Assembly (NCBI GenBank): GCA_030386875.1
Contig: CM059575.1
Location: 18,810,293-18,874,292 of the forward strand
Length of the DNA: 64,000 nt
Direction of reading: 5' to 3'
Source: Morinoia aosen
Lineage: Eukaryota > Arthropoda > Malacostraca > Amphipoda > Talitridae
How positions within the stretch are numbered: position 1 is the stretch's first letter; every line of letters starts with the position of its first letter. Made by a program: the position numbers and the translations under genes. This document shows positions 22,885 through 35,988 of this stretch, one piece after another. The notes under the pieces were generated by a model. It saw only the letters and a program-made list of their open reading frames with translations. It did not search any database and was not told where the DNA came from.

Positions 22885-25163
22885 CTCGCTTGAGATTCTA
22901 TTGCATACATTTTTGTTTTATGAGCGAGCGAGCAGGTCGTCGCGAGGCAGCAGGGCAGCGCTCAGGGCTGGAGAGCCCGAGCAGGCGATGACTCAGCACT
23001 TCTCCCGAATGGTTCATTAAACGAGGAGCATTTTCTAAAGGACAAGGAAAAGCAAGCTGTCCACTAAAGTAACAAAGGAATATAAAATCAATCTAATACC
23101 ACTTCGATGATCTTTGAAATAAAAGTTGAGCTTAGAAGCACTTTATTTGCTACCGATGCTCAGCGTGAATAGTAATATATACGAAAATAATTATGGGAAA
23201 AGTTTAACATCCAATACCACTGATTATTATCTAAAATTTGTCCCAATTCTTTATATCGTTATTCGTGTAGCCCATGAAATCTTTATTTTTTCCGTATCAT
23301 CGCCTCAAATTAATTATCAAATTAACAAAAAAACAATTTTCTAATACATGTCCACTAGTAAAACCGATAACTGATCTTTAACTCACAACATTCGCTCTCT
23401 AGCCTTCGTTGCTCACCAAGATTGACAAATTTCATTCTGGAATTATGTGAAAAAACTGTAATTGATCGAGTGGACCCTGTCACCAAAACAGTGGCTCATG
23501 AAATTTAGACAAATTAATCTTAGTGCACATTCAATAAGAGTTAAGAGAGCGTGCAACTGACAGTGTTAATCCCGTTAGGGGCTTCATACGGTTTTCTAAG
23601 AGAAGCTTCTCCACAAAAACCGAAATTTACTACGCTTTCTGGAATGCTCTCTATGCCATGACATGAACGCTTTTAGTGCAGAAGAATTTAGAAGCCTTTC
23701 TTTGCACAAATATTACACTCTTCTTTCGAAAACATATGTACACCCTCATACGTAGAGAATGTTCTGGTGATAGCTCGGACAGACGTTTGCCCATAGCGTC
23801 ACTTGTAAAAAATACACTTTCGATAGTTAGAGCAAAGTCTGTGTGTTATGAAGCACCAAAAAGTGCTGTCATCATCGATGAAATCAATGAAATAAATAGA
23901 TATAATTTGAATGCTAGACACTTACGGAATAGGTAGCCAACAATATAGCTCTCGAAGAACCCATTGGGATATTTTTATGAGATTGAGAAATTCTTCTGAA
24001 AAACTCATGAGCTCATCATCGATTTGTTCTCTGAATAAATGGCAAAAAGCAGGTTTGACATCCTAAAGACATTTTAGCCAATTCTCCAAATTTACTCCCC
24101 AAATCAGTGCCGCGAAGAATTCTCTAAAGAAAAGAAAAAATCGAGGGATAGAAATTTTTCCAACTCTGAATTCACACGTTCTGAGCAGTATAGACGAAAG
24201 ACTCTCCTTCGTAATGATTTAGAAGAAGCTATTTTCAGAATTTTAGCAACTGTAAAACAATGTGGCAACGCTCTTTTTTCGATCATAAAGTTAAGAAAAT
24301 TCTCACCCTGAACTCTGGGAAATTAAGTTTTTACCAAACCGAATAATTCAGTACCTGAAATGTCTTTGCCTCGTTTCAGTAATAAACTTTTTAATTGAGA
24401 CGCTGAGTAAATGATTTCATTCAACATTTTGTACTCACTCTTGCATCTGGAAATTTATTTAAAATATACGTTTGATTTCCGAGTTTAACTCACTGATTAA
24501 ATTTTGATGCTCTGTTTCAACCGCGCCGTAACCATTTTAGATGAATTTGATTCATTTATTGGATCTCCATTAATTTTGGGGAGCGGAATACGGCGACTCG
24601 GTGCAATATTTGCCCCAGTCTGAAGCAATAATTTAGCTGCGCTTAATCGATTCCGTGGCGCATATTTGCTGGCAGCGCCGGGTGATTAATGCTGGGGCAT
24701 CTCCCCTGCCCCTCCGTCCCTGCCTCCATTTTATTCCTCTCTTCTGCATCCTCTTATGCCTCCCTACCTTTCTGCCCCTGTGCTCACTCTTTTGTGTAAT
24801 GGGTGATAGATTTGAGTGGAGGTATTGGGCCTTATACCTTGTTCTTTGATTCCATGTGCATGAAATTAGTGTATTTTGGACTTATTAATCAATTTTTAAA
24901 TTGTTATAGCCATTTAAATGGCAATTTCTTAAAACTAAATGGAAATAAAATTTTGTAATGTCGTGAATCACTGTATTGAAATTCTGGTCAATGCTTCAGC
25001 ATGATTTGGTGGCCATCATCTGGAACATAAAATATGTACAACTAAACAAAAATTTCATTTCAATGTAGAATGGAGTTCTAACAAGAGTCTTTTGCATAAT
25101 GTAAACAAAGATCTCATACAACAGTCAAGTACATCGAAAAATATATCTATGAGTCATTGTTGC
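22885..25163. other. no recognised gene; mixed-composition block at 24540-24690
   Basis: Open frames up to 86 codons (23676-23936) are unremarkable. The block at 24540-24690 carries three separate TAAT-core motifs (CATTAATTTT at 24569, CTTAATCGATT at 24641, GATTAATG at 24683) in sequence of higher complexity than its surroundings. A C/T-rich tract follows at 24695-24790. Confidence 0.4.
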
Positions 25164-25390
25164 TTCACGCGTTGGTCGCGAGGTGAGCTGCCGGTGTACA
25201 AGGCAAAAAATTTCTAATGCTGCTTACCGAGCAGTAGTCACAAACTCAATTTTCATAACTATATAATGAAAACTAATTTATGGTGCAATCCAGCTAATGT
25301 TTACTGTTTTCAAAATTGCTCACTCCTATAGACTTTGAATTTCAATTGAATATTTTACTTCAGTTTAAGCCATCACGATCAACGTGTTAA
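25164..25390 (+). mobile_element. TTAA-flanked MITE, copy 1 (piggyBac/Kolobok-type target)
   Basis: This 227-bp segment aligns along its length with 61568-61796. Shared landmarks in order are the left end (TTCA-CGCGTTGG here, TTAA-ACCTGTTAAG there), a CCGGTG block, GCAATCCAGCTAATGTT (compare GATCCAGTTAATGTT), TTTTCAAAATT, ACTTCAGTTTAA, and the right end CAACGTG-TTAA. The right end reversed (TTAA-CACGTTG) mirrors the left end, giving short inverted repeats inside a TTAA target duplication, one copy of which has mutated to TTCA. Non-coding and non-autonomous. Confidence 0.75.
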
Positions 25391-28300
25391 TTGAACGAGT
25401 GTTCTGCTCTCTGCTACCGCTGCCCGACGTGGCATGACGGCTTCCTGCTCGTGTGAGTCCCCTATACAAGAGAACTGTCAAGAAAGGATTCAAGGTGTGT
25501 TCAATTAAAGAAATTTGAAACCCTGCTCTTATTTCACATTGATGTACAGATTTCCTGTTTTGATGCTAATTCCCTCGACTTTTTCCAGTATAGGTGTACA
25601 AAATTCTACATGTCGATGTAAATTTAAATTCAAAATGTAAAATTTAGATACCTGCGGCTGATACATGCTAGCACATTTTGTTCGGAACTTCATTCAAGAC
25701 GTGACCGCAGCTGACCTCAAAACGCAACAAGTTTGAGCGTCAGATTCCTCACCAACCCGCCACTGTTCACTTCATCTAATCTCCAGTGCCGTGTAATGCG
25801 TTCAGGCAACGTAACGTTTACGCTTACACTTCAGCCCAGGTTCGCGTGCTGTACTATTGTATTATCGTACTGTTTGCGCGCTTGAACCTCGTCACCGCCT
25901 CTGTAGGCTGCCTGTCCGGAGGGAGCCGAGGACGTGTGGGAGCTTCTCGGACCGTCGCATTGATGGCCCAGACTGGGTAACCGTGGAGTGTGCCAGGAAC
26001 ACTCTTGTGGCGTATCAATTATGAACTATAACGTTCTGGTCCTCTGAGCAAGAACCTGATAAATTTTCACTTTAAATGCCGTGTATTGTATAGATCAACC
26101 TGTAGCTATTACTATTTAAATTTCAAACGTTCAATTACTATTGCCCCGACTGTAACTGTGACTGTAACAGTAATTTACTAAGAAATTTCATTTATAGGCA
26201 TAAAAGTGTGCGCTGGATGGGAGATGCCGGGAGGGAGGAGTCGGGAGTGGTCTCTGGTTTAAAATAAAACTTTCCTTAGAGCCCTAGACTTTTCTTCAAT
26301 CTTTCAGTATTCTGCGCAATAGGGATTTGCATAGTCATGGCTGAATATTATCGAAAAACTCTTCATTTAGGTTGCAGCAGGGGATACACTAATGTGATGC
26401 TCAAATAAGAGGGGGATTCTTTACTTCAGGCATTGTAGCTAAGCGGCTTACACCGCTTACCAACACCGCTCAGTTTTTTGTCTGTTTCTATTTTTTATTT
26501 TTTGACGTTTTTGCCCTCGTTCGCATTTATCCGTACCTATTACTCTAGAATAATTCCCCAGTTTTGTTTTTATCAGACGAAATGTGCAGTTGCAGTTTTT
26601 ACATTTTAGTTTTGTTCGTGAGTGGTTGAAGTCCTCTTTGCACTTTAATGTTGTTAGTAATGTTATTTTATTTAAGAAAGCACTAGCCTGGGCAAGTACG
26701 TGCCAGAAGAGGCAATACACCACAGTGAAGCACAAGCACTTCAGGAGCTCTATAGTGAAGCTCGTTATCGCCCCTGGGCCTGGGTGGTGCCGGCGAGCTC
26801 AGGCAACTCCGTGACACAGGTCAAACTTGCCCCGTAGTTCTCCAATACATTCGTGTGTCCCCGCTCAAAAATTGTATGAACTAGGAAAATATTCAGTGAT
26901 TGACACGGTTGTCTGGAAAGTCGGGTTGATTAGAGAAAAATTCCCGAACATAGATTTCAGATTGATAATGGTTTATGCGTGAACAAATGCATCGAGAATC
27001 GGTCGACCTATTCGGTATTATCACATATCTTTCAGTTAGCCAGTATCATTATTCTGAAATGAGTGATATCGATTGAGTTGAAACAATATTATAAAAATGT
27101 GTATTTTATTACCTTCAAGATGATTGCATATGAATTGCAATGCTTCTTACCACTAATTACCTTCATTCACTCAAGCCCTACAACGATGCATTCAGCACAC
27201 TGGTGCTTGCCTGTCATGGTAAAATGCCTGTCGTGGTACAAGTCATCAAAAATAAGCCCAACATGGTATACCTCAGTGACGGCGCGTTAACGCAGCGCCA
27301 GAAGTCTCTGCTTTATACATTTACGGATTACGCAAATTTCACAAATACCTGGTTAGTTTCTCGTACCCTAATCTTTGAAAACGCGAGTGCAATAATTTGA
27401 GAAATAACGTGAAGAAGCGCCAGCGTCTGAGTAACATTTCAGGTCCGGTGCACATCACCGGCAATCCAGGAGCTGCTATGCTCAATCCCAGCCCCAGAAT
27501 ATTCCCGACCGACCGAGGGATGCCATTAGCGATACAGTGACGAGATTTTTATGGTAATTTTAGGAACCGGGAATGGGAAGGGCAATACCCAGCCCTTACA
27601 CAGCATTAAGGGCTTATTTAAGATAATGTTTAAATGGAATTGCCGCTTCCTTTTTAGCATGTCCTGCGAAAAGCTCTTGGATTCCAACTGATGTTAGAGT
27701 TAGGTGCGTATTGTGCGCTCACACTTTCTCCAAAATGGGAATAAAATTGGAACCTGTTGATGGAACAATTGGCACGGACTGAAAGAATGGCTGAAATCTT
27801 ATGAATGAAAGCTCACCGTGGTATGAAAAAAATTATTATAATAAACTGGAAATATGTTTTTAATGGCTGTCGGAATTCATGTCTTTTGGATAGACGCAAG
27901 TACAGCAAAGAATGAACAAACTGTCTATTTCGTTGCTCTCGATATTGCACAATCTTCCTACAAGCCTGTACTATTCCTTCTCCCAGAGCTCCTTTAGAGC
28001 TGTTGACTCTGATGTAGATATATAACTACAAATGCTGCAGTACATTATTAATAAACATAAAAACCTTAACTGAAAGTGTGACATCAAGTTTCTGGGTTGG
28101 AAGCTAACACTTTTTTAATCATCTATTCAATGATAGTTTTCACCTACGGGCATGACTGAGCCCTCGAAGAGCACACACTTTTTACGGGTATTCTGTCAGT
28201 GCAGAAGATAATTTTTCACCGTATCATATTGACAGGCATGTCAGCATTGACCTCGTCCTAGGGGAACGAAGAAAAGTGGACACTTCTTCTCTGGACGCTC

Positions 28301-30216
28301 TCAGCGGCATCAGCAAGCCCTGCGTGTCTCGTGAAGCTCCGTTCGTGCGAAGCCTTCCCGAACTCGTATGTGTGATATAACGCGCAAGATTGACACTATA
28401 CCGGTTCAATTTATTTTCTCTAAATATAATTTGCAAATTATTTTTGTTACTTATTGTAACAACAGCTTTCGAATTCACAAACTCGTCTAAAATCGCCCAT
28501 TTTAATGTTCGTTGACTTTATCCCTGACTCTGAATCGACCTTGGAAATGTCAATAGTGGAAGCTCATCACTAAGTACGAGTGTTCTCAAGTACCGTCTTA
28601 GATTTCTAATAACACAAATTCTCAGTCTTATTTTTAACCTTCATCGACACCTCCATCTCGTGTCTCTCTCAAGACTGAGCGATTTTAAATATCTTAACCA
28701 AAATCTCTATGTAGCACAGTGCCCGTGTTAACTAACTTTTACTCAATTTCACATGAACCCAAACTCCAGAAAGAAGCAAGCTACGTAGAGCCAGTCCTTA
28801 GCTTTGACGTAAAGTCATAGGATGATAATCCAAATTGAAAATTAAGAGATGTATGCCTGAGAAGTGAACATTTATCCGGAAACTCATTACATCGCAGTAT
28901 TGTAGTTGGATAGCTATCAGTTTCATAACGAAGAAAAGTATTACGTAGATAACTTTATTGTAAATTAACAATGAAATGCGTACTTGTTGAAATTTGCTCT
29001 CTATATTTAATTTTAAATCCCCATGAGGAAATCCTAAGAAGGGCAGTTGCAGGTTCCGTTCGAAAAAATTCAAAATTGAAAGCGTGTGTGCCGACGTTTG
29101 CATAGAAATAGTCAATGATATTTTTAGTGACTTTTCAAATTTTCAAGCCAAGCTTAAATGGAGCTTAACAGCAGCCGCCAATGACAACGTGAACGATCCC
29201 AACAGTTCATTCGTCTTCGAAAGTCCAGATTTAACTTGAAAGTTAGTTTCCAGGACCTCATAAAAAATAGTTTAAACAATTTAAGCTCTGCTGCGGGCAG
29301 TTTACGGTTAGCCTTGGGCTAACTTGCCGCAAAGTTCTGATACTTTCCTTCTACAATAATTTCAAGTCTAACCTCTACATTGCACCTCTCGCTTACTGCA
29401 GTTCCGTCATCACTGCCGACCGATAGTTCTCCCTTCTCCTCACACTCTGGCCCCCCTTCTTCTTCCACCCCATCAACATGTATACTCCTTACTCCTGTAT
29501 ACTCCCCACACTCGCCTCTGCATAACCGTCACTTTTCACTCTGAACACTCCTAGTTCTCACTTAATTCCATCCTCTCTCCAGTCCTCTTACCTTTCGGTG
29601 CTACAATCGTTCTTAGCGTTCATCCTCCATTGTGATGCCCTATTCGTCTTCGCTATGCCTTCTCCCTCACGGTTGAAACCTTCTCAATGCAATCAGTTGA
29701 TTTAAGGAAAATACTCGTATGCACTGCTCGTCCTCTGATGAAGAACTTCAGAAGTCTAGAGCCGGTAAAAATTACTCAGAGTCCAGGCAGGCAAAAACTT
29801 GAAGTTTTACATTAGTGAATTTAAGAAAGCAGCGATGACTTTTCCACAAGGAGATGCAGATGGACCTTCTGTAAAGGCAGCAAAATTCAGTGCATGTAGA
29901 GATGGAAAAAGTAGATACTGGAAGAAATACCAATCAAAGGTCGCGGTTTGCACTAAGGAGATAGGGACTGATACCCAGTTTGAAAAGAGCAAACTATAAA
30001 ACCAGAGCCATTTTTAGACCAACTGTAATACTACCTCGGGACTAAAGATTTTCATCGTTGAAAAGGCTTCTGGAGAGGTATTTAAATTTTATCATGATCG
30101 CTTTTGTCATGAAATGTTTTACTTTTCTTGATTGTCGAGGTCTTAGTAACTAGCTTGTCTCTGCATCAGATGTTTTCAAACCAACGGTCCTTACAGCACA
30201 GCAGTCCCTAGAGTTA

Positions 30217-30385
30217 GAGTTTTTTAGCGTCTCAGGCCCAGTCTGTCTAACAAGTTTTCTAAATCGACGTGACGTCTAATAACAGACGAAGAAAACCAGC
30301 TCTTCTTTTTTCGCGTCTCGTTCATTACTGCCGAAAAATCTATTGGTTTTGTGGATTGGAAAACTGATTTTCAAAAAAAAAATTT
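30217..30385 (+). repeat. dispersed repeat, copy A
   Basis: AGTTTTTTAGCGTCTCAGG, then CCAGTCTGTCTAAC, then CAGCTCTTC and finally ACTGATTTTC recur in the same order at 50656-50760 (AGTTTTTAGCGCTTCGAG, CCAGCCGCTCAAC, CGGCTCTTC, ACTGATTTTC). The copies are diverged and of different length. Type of element unknown. Confidence 0.45.
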
Positions 30386-33380
30386 GGGAGTCGGAAAATA
30401 GTCCGTTAAATCCTATCTCAGCTTAAATTGCACATTCATTTAATTAGCCAGAGATAATATTGGCTCTGTTATTTAAGGGCCCGACGCTGGCTTGATCTCG
30501 CACACCGGCAAGATTGCCATTAAAAAGCAATGTTAATAATACAAAAAGTTTATCGCATGATATACAAGAACGCTACATTCATGTGTTTTCTATTTTCAAT
30601 GGCAATTTTTATTTTTACACACCAAATAACACCCTCATGAAACACCCTCACCCTCAACGCCCTAACACCCTCAATAATGAAATGCAAGATAATCTATCAT
30701 TCTTAATTTACTTTAACAGTTTTAAAGCAATTAATTTTTAAATGTGTAGCCCAATTTCTCAATGTCGGGTCAAGTTTTGCTAACTTTTTTTGGTGGAGGT
30801 AAGGAGATGAGAAATTAATTTGTACTTGGCTTTGGGATTCATCAGCCGTAAGTGTTTGTTGCGCTCTGGTTCACACAAAACCAAATATGTAATACATCAG
30901 CTTGACTGAGCTGGAATTTGTTGGCATACATTTTTAATTCGCTGAGCAGAAGCCTCTGAACAACTATTTCGGTGATTGTTTCCCTTTTTCTCATGAATTA
31001 GTTTCCACAGCGTTTCTTACGTCGGAGACTAAAAGTATCGCATATTACTGAGCATTTAAAAAACTGAATAGATGTCAATAGTTTGCTACTCTGCTCTCAA
31101 GCTAACTTAGACATAAGACGTTAAGCCTTTAACTTTGAAAGTCTGCAGTACTCTCAGTTGCTTTCTTTGAGCATACCGAGTTAGTTTGAAGGATTTTCTT
31201 CTTAAGAAAGAGATGAATGAATCATTGTACGTGTGAGAAGAAAAAACTGACACCTTTTTTTAGCACGACGTATTTCTATAAACTCGTAAATACTTCGCTG
31301 TATTTTATTTTAAAATTTGTTTTTACACATCCATGTAGCAAGATTAAGGAGCGTGCCCAAGAAATTGAAGCAATTTCACATCAAAAGTTAAAATACCTAT
31401 TTCAGTTCAAAAAGTTTAACAAAACCTAATTAAATCAATTAATCAAATTAAAAGTTCAATAAAACCTAATAAAACCAAGATGAGTTATCTTTTTGTAACC
31501 TAACATATTTCAAGAGTTCTTCAAATTGTTTTAATGGTCTCACATGCGAGGCACAACACGTCGTTGGAAGCTGAGCTGCCACTCGTGTTGCTCTTGCGAG
31601 TTACAGTGTGTCTATTTCGTTCATCCAAGCAACAAACCTTGTGGGCTTCCCGCCGCGCCGAGTTTCCCAGTTGACTGACGCTGAGGCAAGTGAAGTTGCT
31701 TCGTCTTGGCGCCCTCTTGAATCTAACGTGGAGGCTTTCCCTTTGCCTGCTAAGTTGTGCCCCTTACACTTTCCCCTTTCTTTCTCCGTGCTCGTTAAGC
31801 TGGCCGCCTTGCTAACCCTGATGCAGAGCAGGGCAACATCCACCTCTCATTATGCAGCCCTCCCACCACCCCTGGTACGGAGAGGCAGGGAGCTTTACTC
31901 AGTCCTTTGATTTGCAGCGGCAGCAAACCTTGACTTTTTTCAAAGCTGCCTTTCTTGTGCTGCTGTGAGTGGCGGCCTGCATTCAAAACTGCAGTTAGAG
32001 CACCGCGCTTTCTTGCTCTTAACTCCTGTAAATGAAGCCGACTGAGGCAGTTTTTAAATGCAACTTGATAACCCTGGGATCTAAATGAAGCTCACGGCAT
32101 TCATTGCTCTTTGAGTGATAAATATAGTTAAATGAATAATCTCCATGAAAACTGATTTGATGAAAGTCTGAGGATCAACTCGTTTATGGGAATTTTTTTT
32201 AAATATTTGAACTGCTTTTAATGAATCGATGCTAGACAATCCTAGAGGGCTTTCAACCTTCTAAGAAAATTTTCTGTTCGAATATTGTAAAACTAGCTGG
32301 ACCTCAAGAATTTCTGCGGTGAATATTATCGCAATAGAATCTGAAGGGAGGGCATGTAATGCAGTGTTTATTTTCAGCGTTTTTTCATTAAATAATCAGT
32401 TTTATTTATCTGCTTATACCTGTCACGAGATTTGGTCCCGCCTCCTTACTAAATTGTTTCTAGTAAGAAAATCAGGTTCTCGGAATTGAGGATTTGGAAT
32501 ACCTCCAAAATGACGCAATACACAATGAATGCAAGGGAATATAAAAGAACACAGACACTAAGAAAAACAAGCAACTTGTGCATATACTAAATTCAGGAAT
32601 GTACTCATCGATGGTTAGAGACCTGACTTACAACAGCGCGTTTCTGTGCGCTATCGGCCTCGATAAATGTGATGCTAGCGTTAACGGGGGTTTTAAACGC
32701 CAGTGAAATGCTAAGAAATTTTTATCGTTAAACACCCTACTGCAAAACATTAACCGTAAATTACTGGGGCTGTAAATTACACAAATTGACAATGGCTGCT
32801 CTACCTAATTGACCGGTCAATTTCTATAAGAAAACTGCACACCGAACACATATAAAGAAATGATGCCTAACTGTCGAAGTGGCGCACTCCAACGGCACAA
32901 TGGATGGTTATCAGCCTCGGATCACAAATTCATTCGCCCAAGAGCACCTTCAGTTCAAATCCCTGTTTCATATACAGTGCAGATAATGTCTTTCGACGTT
33001 TTTATGCAGAGACCGAACTTGGAAACGAAAAGGAAAAAGGCCGCCCTCCTGTGGGACAGCAAAATTTACCGATTACTTTGATTCTACAATTTTCTCATAT
33101 ATATTTATAAATATATATATATTTACATATTCGGCATTTAATTCAACTGCACCAATCTTCTTTTTAGGTTATATGAACCTGTTGTTTCAATGGTATCTAT
33201 CTTGAAAAAAGAACGAGTCTTACCCGCCCTGACGAAGCAACTAAGAATTTTTTTTTTAAACGACCTCCACGGTACGGGACCTTCTTCCCTCTGCAAAAGT
33301 AGATGCGAAATTTTAAACTATTGATTCCAAAAAAAACATATCTTAACAAGTTTCACTTCTCACTTATTTTTCAACGTATG

Positions 33381-33447
33381 ACATTTTAAGTTAACACCTA
33401 GTCACGACGCAGAGTATAACATTTTAAGCTAACACCTAGCCACGACG
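33381..33447. repeat. 29-bp direct duplication, period 38
   Basis: ACATTTTAAGTTAACACC and TAGTCACGACG (33381-33409) recur with two substitutions at 33419-33447, separated by nine bases. Confidence 0.85.
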
Positions 33448-34611
33448 TACCTTATCGGAAGGCTCGCAAAAACTTACTAGCTCTTGTTCCCCACGATACC
33501 CAGAGTGTTCTTAGAGGGCTACCCTCTTACCGAATACATGGCCAATAGTGCTTCTCCTTCACTTCCAAACACACGCCTACTTCATTCCATTGGCTGTTTT
33601 GGCGGTCGCACGCATCTTCTTCGCTGTGACAAGAACGCGACTTATCCCGCCCACCTTTTACGAGTAAATCTTGAAATCAGAAACCGTTGCTATATGGTTA
33701 CTCTGTGTCTTAAGTGCAAATATTTCACTGTCAGCCCCTTGAGTTTTCAGCGAACGCTTCCCACGGCTCTGCCCCTATACCCTGGACTGAGACTCTCGGT
33801 CAGCAATAAATTTTTGCGTGCGGTTACACGGCCACTCTGTTCTCTCGAGGTCTGCTTTCAAAGCAAACATTAGCCCTAGACTCGAGTGTCCAACTACACT
33901 CACTCGATACATAAACTTATGTTGAATATAAACATTCAGGCCTACAACACTCATGTTGGAGCGAGCCATCCGTAGTGCTGGAATGCGCCTGAACACAATT
34001 TATAAACTCACAATTTTTAGTTCAAACAAAAAAAAGTAAATACGCACAACTTATCCCAAAAATTTAGGCATGAAAGTATATTCCAATAAAATATAAAAGT
34101 ATATCCTAACATACCTGCAAAACAGAAACATTTGACGCTCACAGGGGCAACACAATTTTTTTTTAAGATCACGTAAGAAAATTAAAATATGTGTATTTAT
34201 ATTGAACTTGATTTATAAAATATATAACATTGGTTTTTAAAATATATGATGATAACCCTTAGGTTATTATACATTGTGATAAATTATATGCATATTATAA
34301 TACATAGGTATTATAATTTGCATATCAATGAATCACTTTCAGTAAAACCCAAATTTTCGACTGCTCGTGTACGTTCAGAAAAGTGCGATTATTTAGACTC
34401 AATCAGTGTTCTATCTTTGTCAACTCGCAGTTCTACGCAGACATTCGGATGCAAGAAAACTGGTAAATTTAAAGCAAATTTTTATAATGTTATCAGTGTA
34501 CAATACATTATATTGCGATAGTGAATGGGTAACAATATCTAGTATTTTGAGCCAGGTGTGCTTTCTTAACTTCCAAATGTGTATTTTTCATACTGCAGAA
34601 AAATTATAATA

Positions 34612-34640
34612 CTGAAAAAGGCCTGTGGCCGAAACGTTCG
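34612..34640 (+). ncRNA. hammerhead-ribozyme-like motif of the Penelope type (remnant)
   Basis: CTGAAAAAGGCC, loop TGT, GGCCGAAAC has the order of a minimal hammerhead core: CUGA box, a stem II closed by GGCC/GGCC, then GAAAC. The PLE hammerheads described in the literature have very similar text (CTGA-NGA-AGGCC...GGCCGAAACGT). Not every core position matches and stem III is not obvious, so this is probably an inactive remnant of a PLE terminal region. No reverse transcriptase or GIY-YIG fragment is visible beside it. Alternatives are a chance hairpin or a repeat of another class. Confidence 0.45.
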
Positions 34641-34898
34641 AGGTTAGGTTTTACTCAGATTTTTAGGTTCAAGTTTACAGTGGTTGGTTTTGTCTTTCAT
34701 TCATAAATATTGAAAGCTTTTTTTCAAGCTGGTAGGTAGTATTGCTTTTTTCAGAATTGTACTTAGGAGGTTTTTAGAATGTCTTCCTTAAAAATAAAAT
34801 CATAAATTAAAGGGATGCCACTCACACGTGTGTTATTTCAAAAATCAAAATCAGAAAAATCAGCCAACAGCTAGCAAACGTACTGTCTGATTGGAAAC

Positions 34899-35452
34899 AT
34901 CGGTAAATCTGAAGGAGATGACAGTTGTCGATTTTCCACTTTTTGGTGCCTGAACCTAATTAATTGAATCAAAATAAACAAGTTTTCTTCCATTCTTTTT
35001 TCGTCTCAAATGAGTATTTTACGATTTATAGCGGTAAGTTTAGTTTCGTCATTGATGACGAATGCGCTCGAATAAACAGCTACTCATCGATATTCGAATT
35101 TTTGTTGCTTGAAACATGGTAATAACATCGAAATAATCAACTTTTATTCTATACACTTTTTTCGTCAAATGAGTATTTAACGAGGTATAGCGGTAGGTTT
35201 GGTTTCGTCTTTCAAGACAGAGCGCTGGAAGCGAGACGCCATTGCAGTATTGCCATACAACTCGATCAAAGAATTTCTTTCCGCTTCAAAGACTGGAGTT
35301 GCGGTAAGTCATTTACCGCTATAACTAATAAAATACTCATTTGAGACAAAAAGTGCATAGAAGAAAACTTGTTTATTTCGATCTAATTAACTATGCTAAG
35401 GCATCGAAATTTACAAAATCGACAACTGTCATCTCCTTCAGATTTACCGAAA
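34899..35452. mobile_element. inverted-repeat element with three copies of one module
   Basis: The left arm (34899-35040) contains CGGTAAATCTGAAGGAGATG, ACAGTTGTCGATTTT, AAAATAAACAAGTTTTCTTC, CAAATGAGTATTTTACG and ATAGCGGTAAGT. The reverse complement of the same blocks forms the right arm (35313-35452). A third, partial copy in direct orientation lies between them (about 35125-35230: ATCGAAATAATCAACTTTTA, CAAATGAGTATTTAACG, ATAGCGGTAGGTTTGGTTTC). The arms are about 140 bp. There is no coding capacity. It may be a MITE with long inverted repeats or two nested copies of a shorter repeat. Confidence 0.75.
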
Positions 35453-35988
35453 CATCTTTCACGCTATTTTTTCATCTAATAGCTGCAAAAAAAGTTGAAA
35501 TGTGGATGACTTTGTTGATCATGAAAGTGTATTAGGTTGCATGTATGACCAGTGTTCATAATCTGTTTATATGACTCTCATATAATAACCTGCATCTGCG
35601 ACTTAAATGCATGGCCAGTATGAGCGACATGCACGAAAACCACAGTACATGCAAGCAGATATGTGTTTCCTGTTGCGTTCATAGCTTGCGAGAAATTTGT
35701 TATATTTTAGCATCGGACCATCTTGCGACAAGCGCCTACTTTGACGTCAGTGAGGGAACGAGCCAGAAGTTCAATGTGTATTACACGTACGCGTCGCAGA
35801 GTCTGCGAAATGCTCCGCTAAGGTAACACTAAAGCATTAATACATACTAGTGTACCCGACCCGACAAAAATGACGAAATTAGAGGTTTTCCTGAATCCAA
35901 TTTACTAGATGTAAATGACATGCAAATATCTTCACCCTAATAGTATCTGCGATCGAAATATTCTTCATTTCACAGATACGGTCATTAA

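Larger units (their letters stand above)
25391..34611. other. no recognised gene
   Basis: Nine kilobases without a supportable gene. Open frames of up to 105 codons (28798-29115 minus) and overlapping plus/minus frames (31601-31986, 33484-33996) show no known motif. A long C/T-rich tract covers about 29395-29680. A short tandem duplication lies at 33381-33447, and a dispersed repeat with a second copy near 50.66 kb at 30217-30385. About 30420-30540 has mixed composition with AATTAGCC. Confidence 0.4.

Noticed and set aside
31601-31986. Overlapping open frames of 63-100 codons on both strands
   Set aside because: GC-richer sequence lowers stop frequency. No conserved motif was seen.
33484-33873. 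129-codon open frame
   Set aside because: Length is within chance expectation. The composition is unremarkable, an overlapping minus frame is also open, and no motif is recognised.
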